Part shown: in pieces, positions 39,179 through 49,740 of the stretch
How positions within the stretch are numbered: position 1 is the stretch's first letter
How the letters are laid out: each line of letters begins with the position of its first letter
The notes under the pieces: generated by a model
Told to the model about the DNA's origin: nothing
What the model saw: the letters and a program-made list of their open reading frames with translations, nothing else
Databases searched by the model: none
DNA from: Agapetus fuscipes
Taxonomy: Eukaryota; Arthropoda; Insecta; Trichoptera; Glossosomatidae
Assembly: GCA_951799405.1 (NCBI GenBank)
Contig: OX637333.1
Span: forward strand, 17,111,960-17,175,959
Reading direction: 5' to 3'
Length of the DNA: 64,000 nucleotides
Made by a program: the position numbers and the translations under genes

Positions 39179-39806
39179 GTTTTTAAAATCAATAAACAAT
39201 AATATATATGGACATCCAAAACAATGATCTACCCTAAATTATCTTATTGATTTAACTTCTTCTAATATCAATCAATATGTATATTGTATACATATACTAC
39301 ATCAACGATTGCCACTAGCTTTATTTAAAGCATCATTTAAAACCTATAAATGATAATTTGATTATTTTTGAGATGTACACAGAAAACGTTTCCTTCTGCC
39401 CAATAGAATGACAGCATTCTTTTATTGGCATTAAGCAATGAAATTATGCTTGAAATACCAATTACAGTGTGAAAATGACAAAAGATATAAAACTTTCATA
39501 TACACCTCCTGAAATTTAAAAGGCTACAACATCTTTCATAACTGCAATCCATAGTACTTCAATATCTTTAAATGAGCCCAATTTCATTTGATATAATGCC
39601 CATGAAAATATGCACGCTCAATTGTTTTAAGTTATTGGGCGATGCCGTCTTACTATAATAGTTACAATGATCACTTCAAAATAAGATTTCTTCGCTCATC
39701 TTTTCCATTTTCTGAAGAACAGCCATTCCTAAATTTACAAATCCACAAAACTATTGAATCTCATTTATAAAAATAAAGGCAGGATAAAATGTGCGGGGTC
39801 AGTTAG

Positions 39807-40811
39807 TAAATATATAAATCTTATTCTTACTATTTATAAATCTGTAGGGCCTCCCCATACAAAATTGTTGTGTGTTAATGGCTTCAAAACTCAAGAACTA
39901 CTGAACGGATGCACATCATACTCACAGAAATTATTATTCAGAACTTCAGCGCAGAATAGTTATTTATGCCACTGCCTGGTAATGTAAAGGGAATGGTGAA
40001 AAAGTATTAATGAATGGTGAATAGGGTATTTGCAATAGCGAGGAATATGATAAAAAGTATATTACTTTGATAGATTTCGAAAAATCAAATAATAATATTT
40101 TGGGTTTAAGTAAGAATTACGGTCGTTTGACATTTTGACAATTATATTGATTTTAAAACTAAAAAAATTTCAAAACTTAATTTAACTTGTGAAATATCCG
40201 AGTTAAATTAAGTTTTGAAATTTGTTTAGTTTTATAATTAATATAATTGTCATAATAATATTTTGTTTGAAGCCGAAAATATTATTTTTCGATTTTATAT
40301 TGAAAAAAGAAAATATAGAAATTTGGACAAGTTTTTAAATGGATATGAGATCTGCTTCTTCTATTTCCGGTGCTGTGACGTCATATGTTGACATCACGTT
40401 CTTTTATTGACATTCCATACTCTGTTAACATGTGTTGTTGACAACAGAAACAAATGAAAACAACAGAAACAAATGAAATGTTCTTAAAGAAACACACAAA
40501 CTTCTTGAAGAAACAACAGCCGCAACGTTGTAAACATGAACAATCGATGGTTAAATGACATGAATGTGAGGGCTGTCAGTTGAAATGGCGATGTTTACAA
40601 GACTGGACGTCACGCGAGAAAACTTCATCTAGAAGCGTTTTGGGGCGAAAATTCAAAAATCAATATTAAAATGCTTATAACTTTGCTAAAAGTACAACTA
40701 AAATTAAAATTCAAGAAGTTTTGGGCTAATAAAGCATAAAGGAATTTAAATCACAAAAAAAAAAAATTGTGAAAATACTCTCTTGTTGTATTTGATGTTT
40801 TTAATATAAGA
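39807..40811. other. AT-rich stretch with a long hairpin, no gene
   Basis: No coding. Holds the inverted repeat at 40136-40252, listed separately. The words TGACGTCATATGTTGACATCACG occur near 40376. Confidence 0.4.
40136..40252. repeat. Long AT-rich hairpin
   Basis: Left arm TGACAATTATATTGATTTTA...TTAACT (40136-40187) pairs with right arm AGTTAAATTAAGTTTTG...ATTGTCA (40201-40252), about 50 bp with few mismatches and a loop of about 13 bp. Looks like a small foldback element. Confidence 0.75.
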
Positions 40812-41060
40812 ATATATAATCTAAGTTGCATAGATACATTAACTTTTATAATTCATATTCAATGCATGCCCCCAAGCTGACACGAGTGAGTTTGCGCTTA
40901 CAAATGCTGCATGTGTTCTTACAAATAAAAATCTGAACCTCAAATGAACACAAGCCCAGCAACTTTTGCCGACCTTTTCAGAAACAGAGAAACATTCGTT
41001 CAGTGAACATTTTTTTATGGTATGGGAGGTCAGCCTCATACCAACCTATAAGTCAATTAA
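40812..41060 (-). repeat. RTE 3'-end copy
   Basis: ATAATCTAAGTTGCATAGATA to CATACCAACCTATAAGTCAA. Diverged. Confidence 0.8.
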
Positions 41061-41099
41061 TTTGAGTTTAAAAAATCTTAAACAAACATTTAACTTTAT

Positions 41100-41350
41100 G
41101 TATAATCTAAAGTTGCAAAAAATACTCATAAGATTCAAGTTTAATGCATACCCGCAACCCACAATCTGACACACGTCATTTCACGTTAACATATTATGCT
41201 GTTGAATACTTGAAAAAAATCTCAAACGAACAGAAGCTTTGCAACTCTCCTACCAACTTCAATCAATTTTAACCAAAAGTTAGCAACTCTGCAACCTCGC
41301 CGACGTTCTTTCAAACTGGGGTGACATTGATAAAGTGAGCAATTTTTTTT
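41100..41350 (-). repeat. RTE 3'-end copy, strongly diverged
   Basis: GTATAATCTAAAGTTGCAAAA to GGTGACATTGATAAAGTGAGC; contains an internal duplication of the GCAACTCT block (41240 and 41285). Confidence 0.65.
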
Positions 41351-42480
41351 GCAGAACTGGTGCAACTTACGTACAATATAATTAATGTGTCAATGAAATT
41401 CATATCATGATATTATAACAGTGGACCCGCAACAAGTGCAATAGACACATAAAATGATGACGTCACAGGAGCGTGTTGCTAGGGAAAACCCAAGGATTTT
41501 TTTTGCAATGTAGCTGTGATTTTTGCCTGCAAAAATCTAACTGTATATTTATGTTCAGTTCATTAAAATAAACAATTATTTAAATGAGGAAGAAATTACA
41601 CACCATTTGCCATTTTTAACGTCGTTTTACTTACTCTTTTCACTTCTATTTTTTTTTAAAACAAAAAAGCTTAGTTACACTATTTTAATTTATTTCTCTA
41701 CGTTTATTGCCAATGTGGATGCACGATTGAAAATCATGTATTAAGAGTACCTACATTAGGAGTGAAATGAGCAGCGGTTGATTTTTACAATGTTATGCCT
41801 ACCGATATTCACAATACGCTACAATTAAATATTACTACCAACAGCCGTAAGCTGTAAATGACACCTTTTATCTATAGACTATAACCTATCATATAAGTTG
41901 CAATAATCCATAATGATCTCAATTTGCCTATTCATATTTTACTTTGTTATATCGATACCTTAAAAGTAGAACGGAATAATTTCGTTTTCGGAAGAAATCG
42001 GAAAGATTTCTAGGATATAAGAACCTTTTTTCATATTTTCTACGAGAGAAAACACTAAACGAGTGTGAAAACCCTGTAGTAGAAGTTTTCATGATTATTT
42101 CCTTATCATTTATTCACTTACTATGAGAAGTTCCCCGCAACAAAATGTTTTATCCACGATTTTGTAAATCAGTGAATGAAGCACTACTTCAGTTTTACCT
42201 CTAATTTGGCGATATCATGTCTGTCTTTTCTTTATTAAGTAACTGAAATCAACTTATCTATTACATATTCTTACATTACAGGTTCTTTAACTGCAAAAAA
42301 TGTTAGTGCGATGTACTTCTATGCATACCACAAATTCAACCTAAATACGTTTTCTATGGATCCAAGATACTCAGAACATGAAAAGAGCTAAATAACCCTT
42401 CTACCGCCATTTTTTTTCAAATTACTTCTGAAAGCATTTAATTACAATAAAGGAGGTGTGAGGAAAAATGATTGCGAAGC
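41351..42480. other. Intron sequence, few recognised features
   Basis: No coding. Includes ATGATGACGTCACAGGAGCG (41451) and AAGTTGCAATAATCC (41896), possible RTE scrap. The 5' part of the Helitron ending at 42541 probably lies here. Confidence 0.35.
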
Positions 42481-42541
42481 CAGCCTTAAACTGCCCGAAG
42501 GGCTTAGCAGCCAACCGTGCGCAGCACGGTTGGTCTGCTAG
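42420..42541 (+). mobile_element. Helitron 3' end with strong terminal hairpin
   Basis: A perfect 10-bp stem CCAACCGTGC-GCA-GCACGGTTGG (42511-42533) is followed by TCTG and CTAG (42538-42541), then T. This is a textbook Helitron terminus of a different family from that at 34531. 5' end not found. Confidence 0.75.
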
Positions 42542-42599
42542 TATATATATATATCAAGCTCATCACCCGGCTAGGTTGCTAGGAAAAAGTCTTACAAAT

Positions 42600-42695
42600 A
42601 TATTTTTATTGATTGAATTCTTTTAAACTTTATAGAATTCAATCAATATGAATTTTCACAGTGCTAATACACAAATCATACAAAATTTGTTATTG
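42600..42695 (+). repeat. Penelope 3'-end scrap and small palindrome
   Basis: ATTGATTGAATTC and its exact inverse flank 13 bp at about 42608-42647. The following ATGAATTTTCACAGTGCTAA and ACACAAATCAT match the 3' unique part of the Penelope element (33398-33430). Confidence 0.6.
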
Positions 42696-42826
42696 GTTGC
42701 TAAGGATAGCAGTAATACATGACTCACATTGTCTCGCCGAGAAAAAAGTTACAAATTCAAAAATGTTTCAACCTCATTTGTATAAAACCTACCCTATTGT
42801 TGCTAATGACTTAATATTTATTTCAG

Positions 42827-43163
42827 TTGCTCAGAATGTGGGGACAGTTTTACGTCTGCCGTGATACGCAGTGAACATTTGTCCAAGGTCCACGGCCATG
42901 TCAGACCACGGTACATATGTGATCTGTGCGAAGCCTCCTACTTCAAACCATGGCTCCTGCGCTTGCACATAGACAAGACACACAACCAGAAAAGGGATTT
43001 TGAGTGTGGCGAGTGCGGCAAGGCCTTCTTTGACCGCCATCATTTAAAGAGGCACAGTGTTGTCCACTTGGATGTCAAAAACTTCCCATGTGAATTCTGT
43101 GGGAAAGCGTTTAAATGTAAAAAACATCTGGTTCAGCACTTTAAGACTCACATTAACAAGTAA
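42827..43163 (+). CDS. Zinc-finger gene terminal exon: C2H2 fingers 4-7
   Basis: 337 bp from acceptor TATTTATTTCAG to a TAA stop, followed at once by TAG. The first base completes the codon left by the exon at 19264. Fingers: CSECGDSFTSAVIRSEHLSK (VH completes it), CDLCEASYFKPWLLRLHIDK (TH), CGECGKAFFDRHHLKRHSVV (H) and CEFCGKAFKCKKHLVQHFKT (H). All keep C-x2-C-x12-H-x3/4-H spacing. A poly(A) signal lies 31 bp after the stop. With three fingers in the previous exon the protein has seven. The preceding intron is 23.3 kb, almost entirely transposons. Host gene, DNA-binding regulator by family; target unknown. Confidence 0.93.
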
Positions 43164-43194
43164 TAGATGTATGTATGTATATAACTTTTTCCAT

Positions 43195-43200
43195 AATAAA
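43195..43200 (+). terminator. Poly(A) signal of the zinc-finger gene
   Basis: AATAAA 32 bp after the stop codon, giving a very short 3' UTR. Confidence 0.75.
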
Positions 43201-43545
43201 GCAATTTTCAAAAATATATTTTAGTTATTTTTCATTCTCTGAGGCCAACAGTAATCTTTCAATAGAAGTAGGAATGTTTCCTCGGAAAGGTGATGTCACA
43301 GGTCTAGGTGATTTGAATCCTTAGCAACCACAAAAAAATATAGGCCAGCTATTTTGTCAGCAATCTTTATTTTGACATGACATTTATTATTTTCTGCTTT
43401 ATTCCAACTTCATGAAGTTCATGTAAGTATTATTTGATATACAGTATTGTTTGAATTAATGTGAACACAAGTGAAAATTTGAAAAAAGCAACATTTATTA
43501 GTTATGGAACAGAAAAACAGATACATGAATACAATTTAAATTGTT

Positions 43546-43998
43546 TTAATAGAAAATGTGACCTCCCTTGACTTTTATAACTTCTTTAACACGTTTCGGC
43601 ATAGAATCGACAAGTTTTTTACAATTTTCTGATATTTGCTGGTCTCGAAACCATGTATGGATTACAGCCTCAATCAGTTTTGTTTTTGTTGTGCATTCTG
43701 TTTTATGAAGTCTAGCTTTTACAATAGCCCACAGATTTTCAATGGGATTAAGGTCCGGTGAGTTTCCTGGCCATTCAAGGCATGATATATTTTTGTCCTT
43801 GAAATATTTCATCATGATCTTGGACACGTGGCATGGAGCCGAATCCTGTTGAAAAACTTCTTGACCGTTGGCATCAATTTTTCTTAGTTCAACTTCCAAT
43901 CTCTGTTCTAGCAAGTCTCTGTATTTTTGCGAGTTCATCATCCCTTCGATCGGCACAAGGCATCCGGTACCTTTATAAGAAAAGCAGCCCCAAAACAT
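43546..43998 (-). pseudogene. Tc1 transposase C-terminal half, left arm
   Basis: 150 codons with the DDE-type core: MFWGCFSYKGTGCLVP, QQDSAPCH (second catalytic Asp) and EWPGNSPDLNPIENLWAIVK (third acidic residue, the Glu of PIEN). The N-terminal paired HTH DNA-binding domain and first Asp are missing. It starts where the two arms meet, so it cannot cut DNA. Confidence 0.88.
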
Positions 43999-44010
43999 CT
44001 TCTTTAATGG

Positions 44011-44280
44011 ATGTTTAACTGTATGATCAATATGAGCTGTCGTAACCTTGAATGGCCAGGAAACTCACCGGACCTTAATCCCATTGAAAATCTGTGGGCT
44101 ATTGTAAAAGCTAGACTTCGTAAAACAGATTGCACAACAAAAACAAAACTGATTGAGGCTGTAATCCATACATGGTTTCGAGACCAGCAAACATCAGAAA
44201 ATTGTAAAAAACTTGTCGATTCTATGCCGAAACGTGTTAAAGAAGTTATAAAAATCAAGGGAGGACACATTTTCTATTAA
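44011..44280 (+). pseudogene. Tc1 transposase C-terminal third, right arm
   Basis: 89 codons, in frame with EWPGNSPDLNPIENLWAIVK and the shared end KEVIKIKGGHIFY. Nearly identical to the left arm but shorter by the QQDSAPCH region. A few substitutions (HKTE/RKTD, VK/IK) show independent decay since duplication. Confidence 0.85.
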
Positions 44281-44385
44281 AACAATTTAAATTGTATTCA
44301 TGTAACTGTTTTTTTGTTCCATAACTAATAAATGTTGCTTTTTTCAAATTTTCACTTGTTTCACATTAATTCAAACAATACTGTA

Positions 44386-44874
44386 GATATTAGAGTGGAC
44401 CGATTTGTTTTTTTCGTTTTATCAAAAATATGTACTACTATAGGAACGATGCCTTTTAGGATCAAATTAACTAATTAAGGTACAATGCCATCGAATAATC
44501 TATAAAAAATGATTTTGAGCTCATGTTTGACATTGCATAAAATTAATATTAGAAGAAAATGAAGAGAGCTATGTATATTCGATCAATTGATTATTTCTGA
44601 AACATTTAGTTCTTGAGATGATGAACAATCACATTTTTTGTTGTTTCACATTTGGACCTCCCTACAGTATTGTGGAAATGTTTACAGGTATTGACTGTCA
44701 GACGGCAGCAGCTACAATTGCATAATCTGTATTGTTTCATATTGGAGCTGATGTCCTTATAATTGATGGGCATAAAATACGAAGGGAGAGAACTAAGAAA
44801 AGGCAAACATTGATGGAAGAGGTTTTTCATAAAATATTGGCATTGTACTTAAACGGAAGGAAGGAACATTAAAT
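44386..44874. other. No recognised feature
   Basis: AT-rich, no credible coding or terminal repeats. Confidence 0.4.
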
Positions 44875-45274
44875 CAGTAGTCAGAAGGCAAAAGGTGCCA
44901 TCTGCATATTTTTTCAATTTTACATTTTGTTCTAAAAGTTGCTTAAAATTGTAATATTTACAAGCTGGCAAAAGGGCAGATCTCTAATCTTAATAGAAAA
45001 GAAAATACAGAAAGAGTCATCTGAATTTCATAAAAATTCACTTTGCCAAAAGGGGTCATCTGCACTTTGAAAATAAATAAATAATTTTAGAGATAGCTTC
45101 AAGAAAAAGTTCACAAACAGAATGATTCATATTGTGTAGGTCTAAAACATATAATAAGTTTATCTGCTTAAGTTGCACGGTTTTGAAGTAGCCTGGTAAT
45201 GAAAACTTTAAATGGCTCTAAGTACTGTAAAATTTAGAATTTAGCAGATGACATCTTTTGCCTTCTGACTACTG
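44875..45274. mobile_element. 400-bp TIR element (MITE)
   Basis: Termini CAGTAGTCAGAAGGCAAAAG and its inverse CTTTTGCCTTCTGACTACTG extend about 31 bp with one difference, flanked by AAAT on each side. CATCTGC and CCAAAAGG words repeat inside, resembling the subterminal sequence. Superfamily not assigned. Confidence 0.75.
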
Positions 45275-45374
45275 AAATATTCCTGAAAAAAATGGTAAAT
45301 GCTCCAAAAAAATAAAAGTTGAAGAGAACTTTTTTTTTGTCGGTGTTATGGCCGAGGGGGCCAATTGGGTTGAT

Positions 45375-46310
45375 CTAATCTAATCTAAGCTGCAAAGATA
45401 TATATCATTTAAGATTTATACTAAATGCATTCCCACAAGCAGATGTGTATAATTTCGCGCTAACACATGCCGCATGTGGACCTACAATATAAAAACCCAA
45501 TCTCAAATGAACATAAGCCTTGCAACTCTTGCCGTCCTTCCCTGAAACAGGGGGGACATTGGCAAAGTGAACCATTTTTTACAGTATGGGTAGTCAGCCA
45601 CATACCAACCTATAAGTCAAGGAACATACATGACAAATTACATTTTTTAAATCAAAGAATAAAAATAACAATATATACATGGACATAAAAAACTAAATCA
45701 TAAAACCAATTTCACTTTAACAAACCCTAGCCGCCAACATCACAGATCAACCGCCATTTCTTTCTATCCTTGCATACTTCTTTCATTTCCTCCAGAGTCA
45801 TAACCTTCTTCATACAAGCTCTTCTTTTATTATGACTCTGGATATTTCATTCATTCGCAATTTCGGATATTTGGTCCATCCATACCTTTCTCGGTCTTCC
45901 TCTACCACGACATCCATCTATTCTACCAACATATACTTTCTTCGTCAGTCTTTCCTCATTCATTCTCTCCATATGCCCAAACCATCTTAACAAACTTCTT
46001 TTAATCTTCACTTTCACACTTTCTTTTGCACCACATTCTTTTCTTACAAAATCATTCCTCACCCTGTTACTCCGTTTTTTCCCAATCATACTTCTTAGAA
46101 AGTCCATTTCAACAGTATGGACTTTACTAATTTCACTTTCATTCACTGTCCAGGCCTCGCTTCCATACATCAAGGTGGGTAAAAGTATGCCACTGCGTAC
46201 CGCCAATCGAGCATTTTTAGATATGTTTTGATTTTTGGCGATACAAGCTGTGGCACCCAGTACACACCTGCCCTTCATTACTCTTCTTTCAAGTTCACCT
46301 GTCTGTTCTA
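45375..46310 (-). mobile_element. RTE-like LINE, 3' third with 3' UTR
   Basis: The coding end (46300-45760) is followed on the minus strand by about 90 bp and then the 3'-UTR repeat (45640-45375), with tail (AGATT)n. This copy and 53030-53660 show that the abundant short repeat is the 3' end of this LINE. Confidence 0.88.
45760..46300 (-). pseudogene. RTE-like LINE C-terminal region
   Basis: Post-RT region: NARLAVRSGILLPTLMYGSE, WTVNESEISKV, FLRSMIGKKRSNRVRN, SLLRWFGHMERMNEERLTKK, GCRGRGRPRKVWMDQI. Read on the minus strand, a stop replaces a Trp codon at about 45847 (the copy at 53395 has Trp there). The frame then continues as IQSHNKRRACMKKV to CKDRKKWRLICD. The RLLRWFGH...RGRGRP signature is typical of RTE-type LINE C-termini. 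Truncated 5' at about 46305. Confidence 0.85.
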
Positions 46311-46324
46311 GCGTATTTGAAAAA

Positions 46325-46400
46325 GAATAACGTTGGTTCGATCCCCGCTTGGGTCATTTGACCATAACTTTGACCCTGGTTCAACAGATGTTATTGTGTA
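46325..46400 (+). repeat. tRNA-like fragment
   Basis: GGTTCGATCCCCGCTTGGG contains a perfect B-box core (GGTTCGATCC), with no A box or cloverleaf. SINE fragment of another family. Confidence 0.35.
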
Positions 46401-46517
46401 ATTATTAATTAATAATTCATTAAAATAAACAATTATTAATTGATGATATTAATACTTGTTTCTGGCCAGGCAGAATAGGTAAGTGAATTGCATTCGTCTT
46501 CAAATGTAATTTGTCAT

Positions 46518-46795
46518 GTATGTTCCTTGACTTATAGGTTGTTATGCGGCTGACCACCCATAATGTAAAAATTGGTTCACTTTGCCAATGTCACCTCTGT
46601 TTCAGGGAAGGACGGCAAGAGTTGCAAGGCTTATGTTCATTTGAGATTGGGTTTTTATATTGTAGGTCCACATGCGGCATGTGTTAGCGCGAAATTATAC
46701 ATATCTGCTTGTGGGAATGCATTTAATATAAAACTTAAATGATATATATCTTTGCAGCTTAGATTAGATTAGATTAGATTAGATTCACAAATCTA
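46518..46795 (+). repeat. RTE 3'-end copy
   Basis: TTCCTTGACTTATAGGTTGTT to CAGCTTAGATTAGATTAGATT, with a clear (AGATT)n tail. Lies head to head with the copy at 45375-46310. Confidence 0.88.
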
Positions 46796-46904
46796 TTTAA
46801 AAAAAAACAAAAATAATGTACTCTTCAACTTTAATTTTTTTGGAGCATTTGCCATTTTTTCGGTAAATGCTCAGGGGACAATTGAGTTTGTCCCCTTAGT
46901 ACAA

Positions 46905-47245
46905 ACGCCAACGCAACTAAGCAACACATATAGTGTAACTTCTTGCCGCGTTATCCCCGAAGGGGTCGCATGTGGCAAGTTGAACCTATTTATTTTTACA
47001 GGTAAGGGGTGTAAAGATCCTGGGCGGCCTTACGCCAACCACTTCAGTTGAAGTGGGGTTTCCCAGCTCCCGAGAGAGCTGGTACTCATTTCTTGTGAAG
47101 GCTGAGTAAACCTTGCTGGTATTTTATTTTGGGTTTTGAAATAAACACCAAAACAGGAAATCATTTCTAACACCCTCGGTGGGATTCAAACCCGAGCTCA
47201 AGGCATGGAATGTAAGCACTCTACCAACTGAGCTATCGACCGTAC
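46905..47245 (-). repeat. tRNA-derived SINE, full length
   Basis: On the minus strand: CGGTCGATAGCTCAGTTGGTAG (A box), GTTTGAATCCCACCGAG (altered B box), body CAGCAAGGTTTACTCAGCC, GGGAGCTGG and AGTGGTTGGCGTAAGGCC, and end GTGTTGCTTAGTTGCG. About 340 bp. Confidence 0.85.
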
Positions 47246-47489
47246 TGCAAACTAGGAATAATAATGTTATTATTGGATAAAACTACTCGCGGGGATTCCC
47301 GCGTAAGCATAACAATGGTCAGTTCTGACGTGTCTTTATCCGTGCTGAGTCAAAGTAATCAATAGATCTCTGTGAAATCAGGAATTTGTGTGAAAATATT
47401 TTATATTCTCTATTACTCTAGGAGCAAAATGCATTAAATACATATAATTTTAGCACATCTGTAGAATTTAAGAGACTAAGACCTCATCG

Positions 47490-47748
47490 GCCTAGTCCAG
47501 GGGTCGGCAACCTTGTGAAGAGAGCTACAGAAATGTTTTCTTGCTAACAATAAATAACATCGACGGGGGGGGGGGGTGGATAGGCACGAAATTTTGGAAA
47601 GAAACATTGGACAGGCCTGGTCTAAATCGATTGGATCAATTTTTGTGTTTTTCGATTTTTTTTTATCAATTTTAATTTTGGCGTATGGTGCTAAAGAGCC
47701 ACAACTTCACACCCAAAGAGCCGCAGGTTGCCGACTCTTGGCCTAGTC
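47490..47748. mobile_element. hAT MITE (CAGGGGTCGG type)
   Basis: CAGGGGTCGGCAACC (47498) and GGTTGCCGACTCTTG (to 47740) are flanked by the perfect 8-bp duplication GCCTAGTC. 243 bp, no open frame, contains a run of about 12 G. Confidence 0.92.
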
Positions 47749-47795
47749 CTAGTGAATAGTGTTTTTTTATTGTTGTTACTGAGTCATGAGGTATA

Positions 47796-48221
47796 CTATA
47801 TACCAGAGGTGCCCAAACGGTCGATCGCGAAGGGTTTTAAAGTCGATCCCCGAGGATATCGAAAAATTTCAGTGATCGTTCTTAAAAATGTAGGTTTTGG
47901 CAAAAGAAAATTTAATTTTGTAATGTAAGAGATCATCAATTTTATACAGATTTGACATTTTGGGGATTTGATTGTGTGCCTAACTGGGGATTTGATTGTG
48001 TGTGGAGGGGTCCCGTCAACAGAATTTTTATGGACAAAAGAAATTTCTAAAATTGTGTGCCTACCTCCCCCCCCCCATCAACAGAATTATTATGGGCAAA
48101 AGTATAACAAAAAAAAATGGACACCTGGGATAAACAGCTTAGTAAAATGTCGATCTCCTATTCATAAATTTTTCCTAAGTCGATCTCCTCAAGAAAAAGT
48201 ATGGGCACCCCTGCTATATAC
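47796..48221. mobile_element. hAT MITE (CAGAGGTGCCC type)
   Basis: CAGAGGTGCCCAAAC (47804) and GTATGGGCACCCCTG (to 48213) are flanked by the perfect 8-bp duplication CTATATAC. The word AAGTCGATC repeats near both ends. An internal direct repeat (GGGGATTTGATTGTGTG) appears at 47960 and 47988. Confidence 0.92.
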
Positions 48222-48337
48222 CTACCTCAATGGACTGCGTCCTCACAGGACTTCTGGAGTGTGTATGGTCAGGTGAGTATCAGATTATCGTTCAAGGGCA
48301 TCTCCTCTCCCTGATTTGGGTTAGAGCCGCTACTGTA

Positions 48338-48435
48338 TACAAGGATAATTTATTTGGAAGGTATTCATAATTAAAGAACAACTTTTTTGTGTGTGCCACA
48401 CCTCAAGGGCCCTCTCAAACCACAGATAAGATAGT
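48338..48435 (-). repeat. CR1/L2-type LINE 3' end
   Basis: TACAAGGATAATTTATTTGG and CACACCTCAAGGGCCCTCTC match the 3' end of the LINE at 29650. Confidence 0.75.
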
Positions 48436-49411
48436 GATTTTGGAGATCCGGAAAATATGTTATTATATAGCAATGATTACTGATGAAAACAAACATGTAA
48501 TAGAATTAACAACGCAACGTAGCTTAAAGGCACGCAACATATCTCATCTCTTCCACTAAGACTTTTAAAACACATGAAATAAATTTCATTGCTGCATCTT
48601 CTCTTGATTTAGAAAGTTATCTTGAAAATATTAATGTACCTCTTCTAAATAGTAAAAAAATATCTGGCGAAAAAAATTCAACCCATTTTCCAATCTAAGG
48701 GTGACGGTGAGCTGCAATTTTTACAACTTCCATGCAATACTCAGCCAGTTCAAAGAGCAGTGAAAATCACATGAGAAACTACTTTGGGCTAATATACTAA
48801 AAATCTAGATTAGGAGCTATAAAAGCCAAATTAGAACCAAGGCGGGTAATACGAGTAGGTACCAAAATTATTAGGTGTATAAATTTAATCTATAGAGACA
48901 TATAAAATACCTATTAGAAATGATCAACAGCATTAAACAAATTATTGTTTTAAGTTATTGTAACTGAGTGTTCTTACAGTAATACTGTTATATTATGTAG
49001 TAAAAGTGAATAAAATTAAAATGAGTTTTGCACTGCAAAAGAGATTTTTATAACAATATAAACTCATAATCCAACAAAAATGTAAAACAAAATTCTTTTT
49101 TAAGCAAGTTAATTTAATTTTTTTACAAGACCTGTCCTTTTCAATTTTTGTATTATTGAGTGTTATACCAAAATTTAAAACTAAATGATTTTTTAAGCAA
49201 GTTATTTAATTTTTTTTACAAGACCTGTCCTTTTTAATTTTTGTAATATTTTTTAATGTACAAAGAATGTTTAACCTATCTTTATTTTTTACACCTTGAC
49301 TAACTTGATTCAGCTCAAAATTGAGCTGGAGCTATGGTTTATAATTCCAACAAAAACAATAACAAAAACATAAACTTGGAAGGCAGTGTGTGAGTGAAAG
49401 GGATATTTTAT
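48436..49411. other. No gene recognised
   Basis: AT-rich. A block TTTTTTAAGCAAGTTA.TTTAATTTTTTTACAAGACCTGTCC occurs twice (about 49098 and 49190), a local duplication of about 90 bp. Confidence 0.45.
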
Positions 49412-49738
49412 ATTTCGATAGCTCAGTTAGTAGAGTGCTTGCATTCTATGCCGTGAGCTCGGGTTCGAATCCCGCTGATGGTGTCAGAAATGATTTCCTG
49501 TTTCGGTGTTTATTACAAACCTTAAATGAAAAAACCGGCAAGGCTTACTCAGCCTTCACAAGAAATGATTACCAGCCCCCTCGGCAGCTGGGAAACCACC
49601 ACTTCACTAAAGTGGTTGGCGTAAGGCCACCCCCCTTACCTGTAAAAATAAAAAGGTCCACTCGCCATATGCGACGCCTTCGGGGATAACGCGGCAAGAA
49701 GTTACACTGTATGTGTAGCTTAGTTGCGTTGCGTTATT
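49412..49738 (+). repeat. tRNA-derived SINE, full length
   Basis: TTCGATAGCTCAGTTAGTAG (A box), CGGGTTCGAATCCCGC (B box and T-arm), body CCGGCAAGGCTTACTCAGCC, and end GTAGCTTAGTTGCGTTGCG. Best preserved copy in the window. Confidence 0.9.
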
Positions 49739-49740
49739 TT

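Larger units (their letters stand above)
38046..39806 (+). mobile_element. Helitron copy lacking its 5' end
   Basis: Matches 29558-34531 in order, without the CR1 and Penelope insertions, and ends at a TTAG variant of CTAG (39803-39806). The central part at 39540-39600 holds the uninterrupted site hit by RTE at 34060 in the sister copy. It starts abruptly at an RTE tail. Confidence 0.72.
43440..44385. mobile_element. Palindromic Tc1-type foldback element
   Basis: Ends CAGTATTGTTTGAATTAATG (43442) and its inverse (to 44383), flanked by TA. Each arm carries a Tc1 transposase 3' part, on the minus strand at left (43546-43998) and the plus strand at right (44011-44280). The element is therefore an inverted duplication of about 330-450 bp joined head to head. 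Confidence 0.88.
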
